From DATJBF01 sp035516795 (lineage in GTDB: Bacteria; Verrucomicrobiota; Verrucomicrobiia; Palsa-1439): a stretch of 64,000 nt of DNA. Positions 27,809-36,834 of this stretch are shown piece after piece. Under the pieces are notes generated by a model, which worked only from the letters and a program-made list of their open reading frames with translations, did not search any database and was not told the origin of the DNA. Each line of letters starts with the position of its first letter. The first letter of the stretch is position 1. Position numbers and translations under genes: made by a program. The stretch spans positions 8,174 to 72,173 of the forward strand of contig DATIZX010000076.1 of the NCBI GenBank assembly GCA_035516795.1, written 5' to 3'.

Positions 27809-28465
27809 CTATCCGATGAGCACCTTGGGACAATAAAACGCTTCCGCATACTTGCTGGGGGAATTGGATTCGAGTCCGCGCAAGCGGAGCAGCGCCAGAA
27901 ACGTGTCGGCGTCGAACCACTGCTTATTCTTCTGTGTTTTGAACGTCTCGCAGATGTAATGAACTTTGCGTTCGGCCAGGGATTTCTCCACATGGACGTA
28001 GGCATTGGGGGTCCCCATGTCGCCATCATATTTTGGGATTTCGTATTCGAGAATCAGATGGTTGCGAAACGCATTCCACGTCAATTCCGCAATCAGCCGG
28101 TGGTCTTGGTGCAGGTCGCGCCGGTGATGGGTAAAGATGATGTCCGGAGAGATCTGCTGGCTCAATTGCTGGACGAATTTTTTGATCCGATCGCCCGCGA
28201 ACGGAAAATAACTGTCGCGGAATTTCCTGATGACAAGACGTTTCTGCCGGGCATTCCGCAGAAACAACTGCGCGCCTCTCCGCGCTTCCCGGGTTCTTGC
28301 AAGGTTCGCGCTCAAAACGATCCAATGAACGCAAAGGTTGGGATCCAACTCAGTTAGCTTCAGCAACGTGCCGCCGCAGCCGATTTCGATGTCATCGGCG
28401 TGGGCGCCGAGACACAATACCGTAAGCGGTGAGCCACTCTTGTGATTGAAACTTAGCGTGAGCAT
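27809..28465 (-). CDS. PIG-L family deacetylase
   Basis: A 218-residue LmbE/PIG-L protein. VLCLGAHADDIEIGCGG is the metal-binding motif, in the AHADD form common in bacterial sugar-cluster members. FTHHRRDLHQDHRLIAE supplies further histidines. It likely removes an N-acyl group from a sugar nucleotide or glycan. Placed between the 3,5-epimerase and the second nucleotidyltransferase, it appears to belong to the deoxysugar cassette, unlike the longer PIG-L protein at 14030-14986. Confidence 0.87.
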   Translation of the reverse strand: MLTLSFNHKSGSPLTVLCLGAHADDIEIGCGGTLLKLTELDPNLCVHWIVLSANLARTREARRGAQLFLRNARQKRLVIRKFRDSYFPFAGDRIKKFVQQLSQQISPDIIFTHHRRDLHQDHRLIAELTWNAFRNHLILEYEIPKYDGDMGTPNAYVHVEKSLAERKVHYICETFKTQKNKQWFDADTFLALLRLRGLESNSPSKYAEAFYCPKVLIG

Positions 28466-28486
28466 CAGAACCGGGAGGACACTATC

Positions 28487-29287
28487 TCAATTGGCTTCGG
28501 CCTCATGCAAGGGATTCTTCCAAACTTCCCACGGGGCATTGCCGCGGGCGTGGAGTTCCTCGAGTTGCTGTTTGTCCTTGAAAGTGTCCATCGCGGCCCA
28601 GAATCCATCGTAACGAAAGGCGGCCAGTTGATGGTCCTGAATAAGCCGCTGGAATGGACCCTGCACGAGTTCTTCACCGTTCTGGACATAGTCGAAGATT
28701 TCTTTACGAAACACGTAGAAGCCGCCATTGATGCGGATATTGGACCGATGAATGTCACGGATATCGGTGACCGCTCCTTGCTCGCTGAGCGAAACGAAAT
28801 GATAGGTCAGGTTCGGCTTGACGCACAAGAAGGTAGCGATGGTGTTCTGCTGCTTGGCGAAATCGAGCAGGTCGGGCAGAGGCATGTTGGTCAGGCCATC
28901 GCTGTAGTTGGTCAGGAATACGTCTTCGCCATTGAGATAACGCTGCACGAGTTTCAACCGCTGCCCGACCGTGCAATACATGCCGGTATCCACGAATGTG
29001 ATTTTCCAGTCTCGCATATCGCTACTCAGCAGTTCGACATTGCGCCCGCCATCACTGAGCACGAAATCGTTGAGCAGACATTCATTGTAATTGAGAAAGT
29101 GCTGCTTGATCAGGTCAGCCTTGTAACCGAGGCACAGGATAAACTCGTTATGACCGTAATAGGCATAATACTTCATGACATGCCAGAGGATGGGCATGTT
29201 GCCAATCTTCACCAGGGGCTTGGGCAGGCTTTCCTCGGTATCTTTCAACCGCATGCCCAGCCCTCCACAAAACAAAACAACCTTCAT
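28487..29287 (-). CDS. Sugar nucleotidyltransferase, glucose-1-phosphate cytidylyltransferase-like
   Basis: A 266-residue nucleotidyltransferase. The pyrophosphorylase loop reads VLFCGGLGMRLKDTEESLPKP, a variant of the GGxGTRL consensus, followed by LPKPLVKIG with the catalytic lysine region. Later blocks are NYSDGLTN (metal aspartate) and INGGFYVFRKEIFDY. ATG 29287 follows a strong AAGGAG ribosome binding site seven bases upstream, which decides the start. It activates a sugar phosphate, probably with CTP. It is a divergent paralogue of the protein at 31626-32399, so two activated sugars may be made. Confidence 0.87.
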   Translation of the reverse strand: MKVVLFCGGLGMRLKDTEESLPKPLVKIGNMPILWHVMKYYAYYGHNEFILCLGYKADLIKQHFLNYNECLLNDFVLSDGGRNVELLSSDMRDWKITFVDTGMYCTVGQRLKLVQRYLNGEDVFLTNYSDGLTNMPLPDLLDFAKQQNTIATFLCVKPNLTYHFVSLSEQGAVTDIRDIHRSNIRINGGFYVFRKEIFDYVQNGEELVQGPFQRLIQDHQLAAFRYDGFWAAMDTFKDKQQLEELHARGNAPWEVWKNPLHEAEAN

Positions 29288-29316
29288 AAGCCGGCTCCTT
29301 TTTTCTTTCCTTGACT

Positions 29317-30570
29317 CTAAGAAATATCCAGCGGCGAAAACACCTGCACCTCGGGTATGGGCACCACGAATTGTCCACCCCAATTCTTGATAAATGCCAT
29401 TTGCTGCATGATCTCGTCTTTGATGTTCCAAGGTAGGATCAATACAAAATCAGGTTTCGTTTCGCGAATCTTGTCCGGCGCATAAACCGGAATGTGGGTG
29501 CCGGGCAGAAACAACCCTTGTTTGTGTGGACTCCGGTCTACCGTGTAATCGAGGAAATCCGTTCTCGTGCCGCAGTAGTTGAGCAGCGTGTTGCCCTTGG
29601 CCGGGGCGCCGTAACCGGCAATGGTTTTGCCATTGCGTTTGGCAGCAATCAGAAAATCCAGCAGCTTGCGCTTGGTTTCCTTTACGCGTTCCGTGAACGA
29701 GAAATACGTCTCAAGTTGATCGAAACCAGCGGTCAATTCGCGCTGACGGAGTTCTTGCACGCGCGAAGTCACCGGATGCGACCCCTCCGCTGTATGCCGA
29801 ACGTAAATTCGCAAGGACCCGCCGTGCGTGGGCAATTCCTCCACGTCGAACACGGTCATCGCGTGCGCTCCGAATATCTTCCCGACCACGAGCAGGGACA
29901 AGTATTGGTAATGCTCGTGGTAAATGGTGTCGAACTGGTTTTCCGCCATTAACCGCATCAGGTGCGGGAATTCCATTGTCAGCACGCCGGTCGGCCTGAG
30001 AAGAATCCGCAAACCCTCGACAAAATCGTTAATATCAGGCACATGGGCCAGCACGTTGTTGCCCACGAGGAGATCAGCCTGCGAATGGTCGCGCACGATT
30101 TCACGCGCCGTTTGTTCGCCGAGGAATTTCATCACGGTAGGGATGCCCTTTTTCTCAGCAGCGGCAGCAGTGTTGGCAGTGGGCTCGATTCCCAGAACGG
30201 GAATCCCCTTCGCCAGAAAATACTGCAGCAAATATCCATCGTTGCATGCAACCTCGATCACCTGATGTTGTGGGCCCAGCGCGAGGCGCCCGGTAATCAT
30301 TTCGACGTATTTTTTTGCATGCTCCAGCCAACTATCGGAGAAAGACGAGAAATACGCATAGTTGTCGCTGAAGATGTGTCGGGCGCTGATGCAATCAGCC
30401 ACCTGTACCAAAAAGCAACTGGCGCAGACCTTCACATGCAGCGGATAGAATGGCTCCATCTCGCCCAATTGCGCCGCATTCAGGAAATCATTTGAAATAG
30501 GCGATGCACCCAAATCAATGAACGTGTGCGCTAGCGGTGCACCACAAAAGCGACAGGATGGAGAGGTCAA
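29317..30570 (-). CDS. NDP-sugar C-methyltransferase (TylCIII/TcaB9-like)
   Basis: A 417-residue protein with the three-part architecture of sugar C-3 methyltransferases. An N-terminal four-cysteine zinc domain (CRFCGAP and VCASCFLVQ) comes first. A central SAM domain follows with VIEVACNDGYLLQYF and EFPHLMRLM plus the conserved YHEHYQYLS with catalytic Tyr/His candidates. The C-terminal domain contains AGYGAPAKGNTLLNY. It would add a methyl branch to a 4-keto-6-deoxyhexose nucleotide. The start is probably TTG 30570: it overlaps the upstream stop as TTGA and is preceded by GGAGG at proper distance, whereas longer readings lie inside the epimerase gene. Confidence 0.88.
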   Translation of the reverse strand: MTSPSCRFCGAPLAHTFIDLGASPISNDFLNAAQLGEMEPFYPLHVKVCASCFLVQVADCISARHIFSDNYAYFSSFSDSWLEHAKKYVEMITGRLALGPQHQVIEVACNDGYLLQYFLAKGIPVLGIEPTANTAAAAEKKGIPTVMKFLGEQTAREIVRDHSQADLLVGNNVLAHVPDINDFVEGLRILLRPTGVLTMEFPHLMRLMAENQFDTIYHEHYQYLSLLVVGKIFGAHAMTVFDVEELPTHGGSLRIYVRHTAEGSHPVTSRVQELRQRELTAGFDQLETYFSFTERVKETKRKLLDFLIAAKRNGKTIAGYGAPAKGNTLLNYCGTRTDFLDYTVDRSPHKQGLFLPGTHIPVYAPDKIRETKPDFVLILPWNIKDEIMQQMAFIKNWGGQFVVPIPEVQVFSPLDIS

Positions 30571-31598
30571 GATGAATGCCTCCAATAGAAACGCTCGTCG
30601 ATTTGCGCGGACTGCAGGAGGTGTTCGAGTTGTTTCAGCCGAGTGAACGCTCGGAACTCGAACACCTCGCGTGTCAGATTGATTTTCTCGAACACAGCCC
30701 GCAGTTCGCGCGCGCCGGTGTGCGCGTCGCGCTGGCAACGAAAACCGGGGAGACGGGAGGTGATTTTGTCGAAATTGACGCGATAACTCCGGTTATCCGC
30801 GCCCCGCGCGCCGAAAGTCAGCGCGCAGCCGGGGAAAGCTTCCGCGACAATTTCGGCGATCTCCCGCACCCGATAGTTCTGGCCGTTATCGCCAACGTTA
30901 AACACCTGATTGTGTATGACCTCGCGCGGTGCCTGGAGAGTGCAGGCTATCGCGTCACAGATGTCCAGGACGTGAACGAGAGGGCGCCACGGTGTGCCGT
31001 CACTGATCATTTTGATTTCCCTGGTTGTCCAGGCAAGACCGGCCAGGTTGTTGAGAACGATGTCGAAGCGCATGCGCGGCGACGCACCAAACGCCGTGGC
31101 ATTGCGCAAGAAAGTCGGCGAAAAACTGTTGTCCGCCAACTCCCCGATATCGTGTTCCACGAGCACCTTGCATTGGGCATAAGCGGTCTGGGGATTGGGC
31201 GGCGATTCTTCCGTGACATTCTCGGACGAGGCGACCCCATAAACGCTGCAGGAAGATGTGTAAACGAAGCGGGTGACCCCGACGTCTTTGGCTTTCCGGG
31301 CCAGGGCCACGCTGCCGACGTGGTTGATTTCGAATGTGAGTTCTGGATTGTGCTGTCCCAGCGGGTCGTTGGAGAGTTCTGCCAAGTGCACGACTGCATC
31401 GTATCCGCGCAGATCGTCATGAGTGATTCGCCGGATGTCTTTCTTGACGTGGTGTGCGACAGATGGGATTCCGTCATAAAGGAGACCATCGAGGTAAAAG
31501 CCGGTGTCCAAGCCTGTCACCTTGTGGCCCCGCTCACGAAGCATTGCCTCCAGCAACACCCCGATGTAGCCGTCGGTTCCGGTGACGAGTAGTTTCAT
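30567..31598 (-). CDS. NAD-dependent epimerase/dehydratase (extended SDR)
   Basis: A 343-residue extended SDR. LLVTGTDGYIGVLL is the NAD-binding motif in the GxxGxxG form, VVHLAELSND is the second strand, SSCSVYG holds the catalytic serine and YAQCK is the YxxxK site. RPLVHVLDICDAI and FNVGDNGQNYRVREIAE are extended-SDR C-terminal blocks. It acts on a nucleotide sugar: epimerase, 4-ketoreductase or 4,6-dehydratase cannot be separated by eye. No other 4,6-dehydratase candidate appears in the window. Confidence 0.88.
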   Translation of the reverse strand: MKLLVTGTDGYIGVLLEAMLRERGHKVTGLDTGFYLDGLLYDGIPSVAHHVKKDIRRITHDDLRGYDAVVHLAELSNDPLGQHNPELTFEINHVGSVALARKAKDVGVTRFVYTSSCSVYGVASSENVTEESPPNPQTAYAQCKVLVEHDIGELADNSFSPTFLRNATAFGASPRMRFDIVLNNLAGLAWTTREIKMISDGTPWRPLVHVLDICDAIACTLQAPREVIHNQVFNVGDNGQNYRVREIAEIVAEAFPGCALTFGARGADNRSYRVNFDKITSRLPGFRCQRDAHTGARELRAVFEKINLTREVFEFRAFTRLKQLEHLLQSAQIDERFYWRHSS

Positions 31599-31625
31599 GT
31601 CTTGCTCAGGCCAAGGGACACTCGA

Positions 31626-32399
31626 TCACTTCCAGATTTTCCACGGAACATTTCCAGAGTGCCACATGTCTTCCAGAAGATTCTTTTCCTTCAAGGTATC
31701 CATGCACGACCAGAATCCGGTGTGCCGGTACCCCATGAGTTGGCCATCGCGGGCGAGGTTTTCGACGGGCGCATGTTCCCAAACCGTGTCATCGCCTTCG
31801 ATGTAATCCAGGCATTTGCGGTGGAGCACAAAATAACCTCCATTGATCCAGCCTTCGCTGGCTTCCGATTTTTCGTAGAACTCCCGCACGCGCTCGCCCT
31901 CGAATCCGATACGGCCGAATCGGGCTGGTGAGTGCACGGTAGTCACCGTCGCCAGCTTGCCATGCTCGTGATGAAACGCGGTGAGCGCCGTAAGGTCGAG
32001 GTCGGCCACGCCGTCCCCATACGTGAACATGAACGTTTCATCTTTGGCGATCCATTTCGCGAGGCGTTTCAAACGGCCGCCGGTGTTGGTATTTAATCCC
32101 GTATCGATCAGGTGCACTTTCCATCGCGGTTGATTGCCATCGTGAATTTTGACCTTGCCTCCGGCGAGATCGACAGTCATGTCGTTGTTGAACGCGTAAA
32201 AATTCAGGAAATAATCTTTGATGATTTCCCCCCGATAACCGAGCGCAATGATGAACTCGGTGATGTTGTGGGCGGCGAAGATGTTCATGATGTGCCAGAG
32301 GATGGGACGACCCCCAATCTCGACCATGGGTTTGGGACGCAACATCGTCTCTTCGGATAACCTCGAACCGAATCCGCCTGCCAGAATAATCGCTTTCAT
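31626..32399 (-). CDS. rfbF: Glucose-1-phosphate cytidylyltransferase
   Basis: A 257-residue enzyme of the RfbF type and length. It begins KAIILAGGFGSRLSEETMLR, with the nucleotide loop and the cytidylyltransferase-specific SEET. RPKPMVEIGGRPILWHIM carries the catalytic lysine, FMFTYGDGVADL the metal aspartate and SEGWINGGYFVLHRKCLDYI the sugar site. It forms CDP-glucose from CTP and glucose 1-phosphate, the first step toward CDP-deoxysugars. The start overlaps the pyruvyl transferase stop as ATGA. Confidence 0.93.
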   Translation of the reverse strand: MKAIILAGGFGSRLSEETMLRPKPMVEIGGRPILWHIMNIFAAHNITEFIIALGYRGEIIKDYFLNFYAFNNDMTVDLAGGKVKIHDGNQPRWKVHLIDTGLNTNTGGRLKRLAKWIAKDETFMFTYGDGVADLDLTALTAFHHEHGKLATVTTVHSPARFGRIGFEGERVREFYEKSEASEGWINGGYFVLHRKCLDYIEGDDTVWEHAPVENLARDGQLMGYRHTGFWSCMDTLKEKNLLEDMWHSGNVPWKIWK

Positions 32400-33712
32400 T
32401 GCCTCATCTCACTCAGTTTATACACTCCTGATTCGTAAACCTCGACCCCGCAGTCATTGCGAATTTGCATGTACCAGCTTCCGATTTGTGCCGCCGCCTG
32501 CACCCGGGCTTCGGCTGTTCGCGATGGATCGTAGCGCTCAAAGTATTCAACAATGCTCTCCACGGCATGTACTTGGTCCAGATGTTGCAAGGAAAGAATT
32601 GGGACTGTTTGGTTACCCGTGTAACGATCGAAATCGGCGTACTTGTAATCGTAATAAGGACCAGAGGTCACCGGCACCGCGGGGCAGCCCCCCATCATGG
32701 AAAAGAGGCAGCCATGAAAGGACATGGAGATGGTGCCGTACGCTTGTTCCGATAAATCAATCAGGTCATACTCGTCTTTCAATCGCGCCACTTCGACGTT
32801 CAGTCGTCCCCCATTCGCATTCTGCAGATGGGACAAGATTTGCAGGTCATCGCAAAATGCAGGATCACTCATCCCAAACAGCTTGAAAGGCAGGGCCAAC
32901 CTTTGGTCGAGCGCTGCCAAGAAGGCGGCAAAGGCTTTCATCTCTGAGGCAGTGATGGCCCGCACGAAGTTGGTGCTCCGAAAATTGATCAAGATAAATG
33001 ACCGGGCACGTTGGTACCGATGCTTCACCGGATACAAACGTGTGCAGGCGAACACCTCGTCGAACAGGAGTTGGTGACCCGCAAATCCAAATTCTTCCAC
33101 ACACCGGGCGTTGCGACAGCGCACGTCTGTGAACAACGGTCGAATGAAGAAGCGGAAAAACCACCGTTGCGCCAATGTTTGCCGACCGTACTGTTGCGGA
33201 CCGCAGAACACGTCTTTGTGATAAAAACGGCAGAGCGCAAAATGCCAGAATAAGGGACAGGCGTTCGTCCAAAAAAACTGGGCCGACCACGCGCTCCCGC
33301 CATAGAAATAGCACGCCTCACAGCGCTCAATGTCGGCAGCGATGCCTTTGAGCAGCGAACGGTTCTCTCGCGTCGACAAGAGATGGAAGGGCAGATACAG
33401 AAACGCAGCCAACGCTCTGAGTGGCTCTGGGAACCGCAGGTGTCGCGCTTTGTTAAATAGTCTGGCATAAACATATAACAGGCCGGGTCGACAACTCAAT
33501 TGGACTTTTGGCGCCGCTGCTGTTTCTGCCCGTTCGCATTGTGTCTTGTTGAATTGATCGTCGAACCATCCGCACTGTTCTTCTGAATGGATCAGACACT
33601 CCACGCCTTCCGAATCGCCCAGGCCGGCAATGACGCTGCGGAGAATGCATTCGTCTCCGAGAGAGGCCATGCCATTATACGACCCGAGCACTAGAAACAA
33701 TTTCGTTTGCAC
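32396..33712 (-). CDS. Polysaccharide pyruvyl transferase family protein
   Basis: About 438 residues if translation begins at GTG 33712, just after the upstream stop. The only longer ATG/TTG-type readings overlap that gene by more than 100 bases. LFLVLGSYNGMASLGDECIL matches the N-terminal G-x-N-x-GDE block of PS_pyruv_trans proteins, which add pyruvate ketals from phosphoenolpyruvate to sugars. GPQQYGR, FTDVRCRNARCVEE and a C-terminal SMSFHGCLFSMMGGCPAVPV block (the conserved RxHG region in altered form) support the family. The role is probably a charged pyruvate decoration of the glycan. Confidence 0.8.
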   Translation of the reverse strand: MQTKLFLVLGSYNGMASLGDECILRSVIAGLGDSEGVECLIHSEEQCGWFDDQFNKTQCERAETAAAPKVQLSCRPGLLYVYARLFNKARHLRFPEPLRALAAFLYLPFHLLSTRENRSLLKGIAADIERCEACYFYGGSAWSAQFFWTNACPLFWHFALCRFYHKDVFCGPQQYGRQTLAQRWFFRFFIRPLFTDVRCRNARCVEEFGFAGHQLLFDEVFACTRLYPVKHRYQRARSFILINFRSTNFVRAITASEMKAFAAFLAALDQRLALPFKLFGMSDPAFCDDLQILSHLQNANGGRLNVEVARLKDEYDLIDLSEQAYGTISMSFHGCLFSMMGGCPAVPVTSGPYYDYKYADFDRYTGNQTVPILSLQHLDQVHAVESIVEYFERYDPSRTAEARVQAAAQIGSWYMQIRNDCGVEVYESGVYKLSEMRQ

Positions 33713-33714
33713 AT

Positions 33715-35022
33715 TCAGTTGCGGACGGCTCTCATGAAACGCAGTATGGGTGGTGGTACCATCGGCCGAAGCAGGGCTTTCATTTGCCTGCGCCGCTGTT
33801 GCCAGCGAGCTTGCTGAAGACAACGGGCAAGGAAGCGTTCGACGTCGGATTTGTTCTGCTCAACGGCCGTCTTAAGCAACGTCTGATACGTATCCTGCCG
33901 ATACTCACCATCAAGAAGTTCATCAAAAACGGTACAGCCAGGCTGTGCCAAATTGGACAGAAACCTTTCTTCGTTGAACTCCACTGTTTCGAAGGGTACG
34001 CCATAAAGCCGGTACAAAACATAGTAGCGAAAGCATTTCTCGCAGTTCAGGCACCAGCGTTCGCCGCGATTGGCATAGCAAGAATATTGATAATGGCCGA
34101 TGGAGGGATGGCGAGTCCATAAATTTTCAAACACAGTCAGTTTGTTCATTTCGCCGAGCCAGGGTTGATAATCGAATAGCGGAGCGAAGATTGCGGAGAG
34201 TGGTCCTGTGATCTCCGGGGTAAAGCAATGGAAGCTGAGATCCTCTCCAAATTGTTGGATTTCGTTCCCCTGACACACCGTGCTCAACTCTTCGTCGACC
34301 ACGAGGGGCGCGACCAGCGCCAGCAATGATGGCGTGAACGAAACGGCGTTGGCGAACAGCGTACCGGTCACGATTCGTTCCTGAAGCGCCGGCTGCAATT
34401 GGGCCAACACGCCGTATACGTTGCTATGGATATGCCGGAGCTGAAGCCCCAATTGGCTTGCGATACGGGAATCTTGCTCAAGTTTCGTTGGATTTCGTAC
34501 AGGATCGCTCCCGATCCAGCCAGGGCCAAGAAAACTGATTAAGATCGGCTTGATGCCCTTGGCCAACAATTCACCAAGTACCAACAGACTTTCAGCCCCG
34601 CCGCCAAAAAAGAGACCGGTTTTACGCTGCGCGCTTTCCAATGAATGACATGGCGTATCTGCACCGGGCAACATCACCGGCGGTTCCATGTGGATTTCAA
34701 CAGCTCTGCCAAAATGCCGCGCCGTTATGTTCTTCACGAAATGTGGCCATCCGTTCAGGATTTGACGTAAGGCGTCAACTTCGTTGCCGCCGGCCTGCGG
34801 CTCGATCAAGGACGACTCTATCCGAAACCGGCTTTCAGTGAAACTCAGGGGCAGTGAGGCTGGCAGGGCCAGATACAAGCTTGTCACACCCGCTGCTCGC
34901 TTGAGTGTGGACGGATACTCGACCCAAAATGAGTTTGGATAACCCGGGAAAGGATTGGGTTCCCAACGACATTCCAGTCGCCGAGAGGAGATCTCCTCGA
35001 TGGAAATGACGTACTCGTTCAT
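33715..35022 (-). CDS. PP-loop-like protein with cysteine cluster (QueC/MurL-like), function unknown
   Basis: A 435-residue protein. A glycine-rich FFGGGAESLLVLGELL near residues 138-153 stands where adenine-nucleotide alpha-hydrolase enzymes have SGGxDS; the Ser/Gly and Asp positions are changed to Gly and Glu. Near the C-terminus RWCLNCEKCFRYY gives a C-x2-C-x2-C cluster that could bind zinc, as in QueC-type or MurL-type ATP-dependent enzymes. It lies 12 bases after another PP-loop protein and directly before a pyruvyl transferase. The N-terminal 130 residues are not recognised. It may activate a carboxylate or carbonyl with ATP; this is inference. Confidence 0.6.
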   Translation of the reverse strand: MNEYVISIEEISSRRLECRWEPNPFPGYPNSFWVEYPSTLKRAAGVTSLYLALPASLPLSFTESRFRIESSLIEPQAGGNEVDALRQILNGWPHFVKNITARHFGRAVEIHMEPPVMLPGADTPCHSLESAQRKTGLFFGGGAESLLVLGELLAKGIKPILISFLGPGWIGSDPVRNPTKLEQDSRIASQLGLQLRHIHSNVYGVLAQLQPALQERIVTGTLFANAVSFTPSLLALVAPLVVDEELSTVCQGNEIQQFGEDLSFHCFTPEITGPLSAIFAPLFDYQPWLGEMNKLTVFENLWTRHPSIGHYQYSCYANRGERWCLNCEKCFRYYVLYRLYGVPFETVEFNEERFLSNLAQPGCTVFDELLDGEYRQDTYQTLLKTAVEQNKSDVERFLARCLQQARWQQRRRQMKALLRPMVPPPILRFMRAVRN

Positions 35023-35034
35023 GTAACCGGCGCT

Positions 35035-36834
35035 CTATTCATGATCCTTGGCCCATAACAGCAAACCCAGGAGAAGTTTGGGCCCGGAGGCATCGGCCAG
35101 GCCGTCATGGAAGGACACTGTCGCCTGCGGAGGCGGCAGCAATTCATTCAGCACTTCGCTGTGGAACAGATGCTGAACGCACGACCGATATGGTTCACCT
35201 TCCTGGCGAACTGCCCGCCACGAGGCGCCATTGAAATCGTAGGTCCGGCAATAATAGCGCCGATCGACCGGGTGTACTTTTCGTCGGAGCGCTTCCCACG
35301 CCCGGCCATAGAGGTGCCAGGCAAGCATCCAGCGGAACCGCGGGTGAATCGGCAGCGCATAGTCCGCATTCCGATCCAGTGGAAGAGCGGCCAAGTGGGG
35401 AAACCGGCAATGCAGCAACTCCAACTGTAGTCGTCGTTCTTCCAAGGTGACGACGGGCATCCCGCTCATGACTTCCAGGACTTTCTGATCGACATAAGGC
35501 TGCACCGGCCAGGCGCCAAAACAAAGCGGCCACAGCGCGCTTCCAACATGGAATCGCTGCCGGTGTTGCAGATGGGAGCACCAAGCCCGGTGCGATTCTT
35601 GATCGGCAGATCTCAGGTAAGCCGTTTCAAGCCCTGCAATCGTTTCGTCCACCAGGTCGCCAAACACTTCTCGCAGGAGCAGCTTCTTTAAAACTTTGGG
35701 TCGAATCGCCCACTCGTTGTGATGGGCAAAGTAAGTCCGGAAAGAAAAGTTGCCTTGGGAGGGTGAATAAGCTCCCTCGAGATGAGCGCCGCCCAAAATT
35801 ACGTTCCCGAGATAACCGGTAACCACTCGCGGGTTGACTGCCCCCAAGGCCGGCGGAGTGCCCCAGTTCATGATCGTATTAAAGCCGTTGGCCAGATGCT
35901 CCCAACGAGCCTGACACTCCGCGTACCGGGGATAAGAACTGCCCGCGACATGAACGGGATGATGAGGAAACCCCAAAGTCCGCGCGACTCGCGAAGCACA
36001 CCTGAAATCAATGTCGCTGGGCAACCCAAACGTCACCGCGACTGTATCGCGACGCCCTTGGCGTTTCAAAAATCCCCCCAGCATCCGTGAATCCAATCCG
36101 CCCGAGAGCAAGAGACTGTGGGATTGAGTTGCGCGCGCATGGCGCGTCACCGCCTCGTCAAGTGCGCCATCGATGAGACGCACCTGGGCTTCCAGCGGCA
36201 GATCGTAATATCTTGCAGAGAACGGGATTCGATACTGCAACTTTTCTTGTGGCAATGCACCGGGACTCCATGCAAGGCAATGCCCCGGGGCCAACCGCCG
36301 CACGTTACGCCATAGGGTTTGACCATTGATCAGGTGCATGGTGAGCAAGATGCCGACCAATCCAGCCGCATTCAGCTCCATGTGGAAGCAAGGATGATAT
36401 CGAAAGAGTTCCGGGCTTGAACCTACCAGCAAAACGTCCGGCCACCCGCAGTAATAGACGGGAAACAATCCGAGGATATCCGCACTGACAATAACCCCGT
36501 TATCTTGAAGGTGAACCACACCGGCATGAAAACCGTCATAAGGCTCCGGCAAAGTTGCCGGCCAGACACTCCAATGATCCCGCATCTGCCGAGCGCTCAC
36601 AGGCTGGATAGCCGACTTGGGAATCGCGTCTCCCCAAAGCACCGCGGCCCCGGTTTCATCAGCGCTTTGACTGACCGGCGCTTGCGGGTGGGCGGCCCAG
36701 AGGGCACAGAAATCGCCGCGAGCGCAACGATCGGTCTTTAGCCCTTTCACCGGCGGCAACAACGGTTCGACCGTTTGGATAAACCGGTTGCGGCGCGTGG
36801 CGTCAGCGTCCACAATGATGAGAAAACTGGCCAT
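35035..36834 (-). CDS. Asparagine-synthetase-like protein lacking the glutaminase cysteine
   Basis: A 599-residue protein with the overall layout of AsnB: an N-terminal Ntn-like domain of about 200 residues, then a synthetase domain with LLLSGGLDSRMLGGF (SGGLDS at 244-249). It begins MASFLIIVDADATRR, so there is no Cys2 and glutamine cannot be hydrolysed in the usual way. Such relatives (lasso cyclases, beta-lactam synthetase) adenylate a carboxylate and use another nucleophile. The ATG directly abuts the wzt stop (TAG ATG). Its place among sugar-modifying genes suggests amide or ester formation on a glycan or sugar nucleotide. The exact chemistry is unknown. Confidence 0.78.
   Translation of the reverse strand: MASFLIIVDADATRRNRFIQTVEPLLPPVKGLKTDRCARGDFCALWAAHPQAPVSQSADETGAAVLWGDAIPKSAIQPVSARQMRDHWSVWPATLPEPYDGFHAGVVHLQDNGVIVSADILGLFPVYYCGWPDVLLVGSSPELFRYHPCFHMELNAAGLVGILLTMHLINGQTLWRNVRRLAPGHCLAWSPGALPQEKLQYRIPFSARYYDLPLEAQVRLIDGALDEAVTRHARATQSHSLLLSGGLDSRMLGGFLKRQGRRDTVAVTFGLPSDIDFRCASRVARTLGFPHHPVHVAGSSYPRYAECQARWEHLANGFNTIMNWGTPPALGAVNPRVVTGYLGNVILGGAHLEGAYSPSQGNFSFRTYFAHHNEWAIRPKVLKKLLLREVFGDLVDETIAGLETAYLRSADQESHRAWCSHLQHRQRFHVGSALWPLCFGAWPVQPYVDQKVLEVMSGMPVVTLEERRLQLELLHCRFPHLAALPLDRNADYALPIHPRFRWMLAWHLYGRAWEALRRKVHPVDRRYYCRTYDFNGASWRAVRQEGEPYRSCVQHLFHSEVLNELLPPPQATVSFHDGLADASGPKLLLGLLLWAKDHE

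Noticed and set aside
30576..31592. A 338-codon open frame on the plus strand
   Set aside because: Exact antisense mirror of the extended-SDR gene, which has clear cofactor and YxxxK motifs; no homology in the plus frame.
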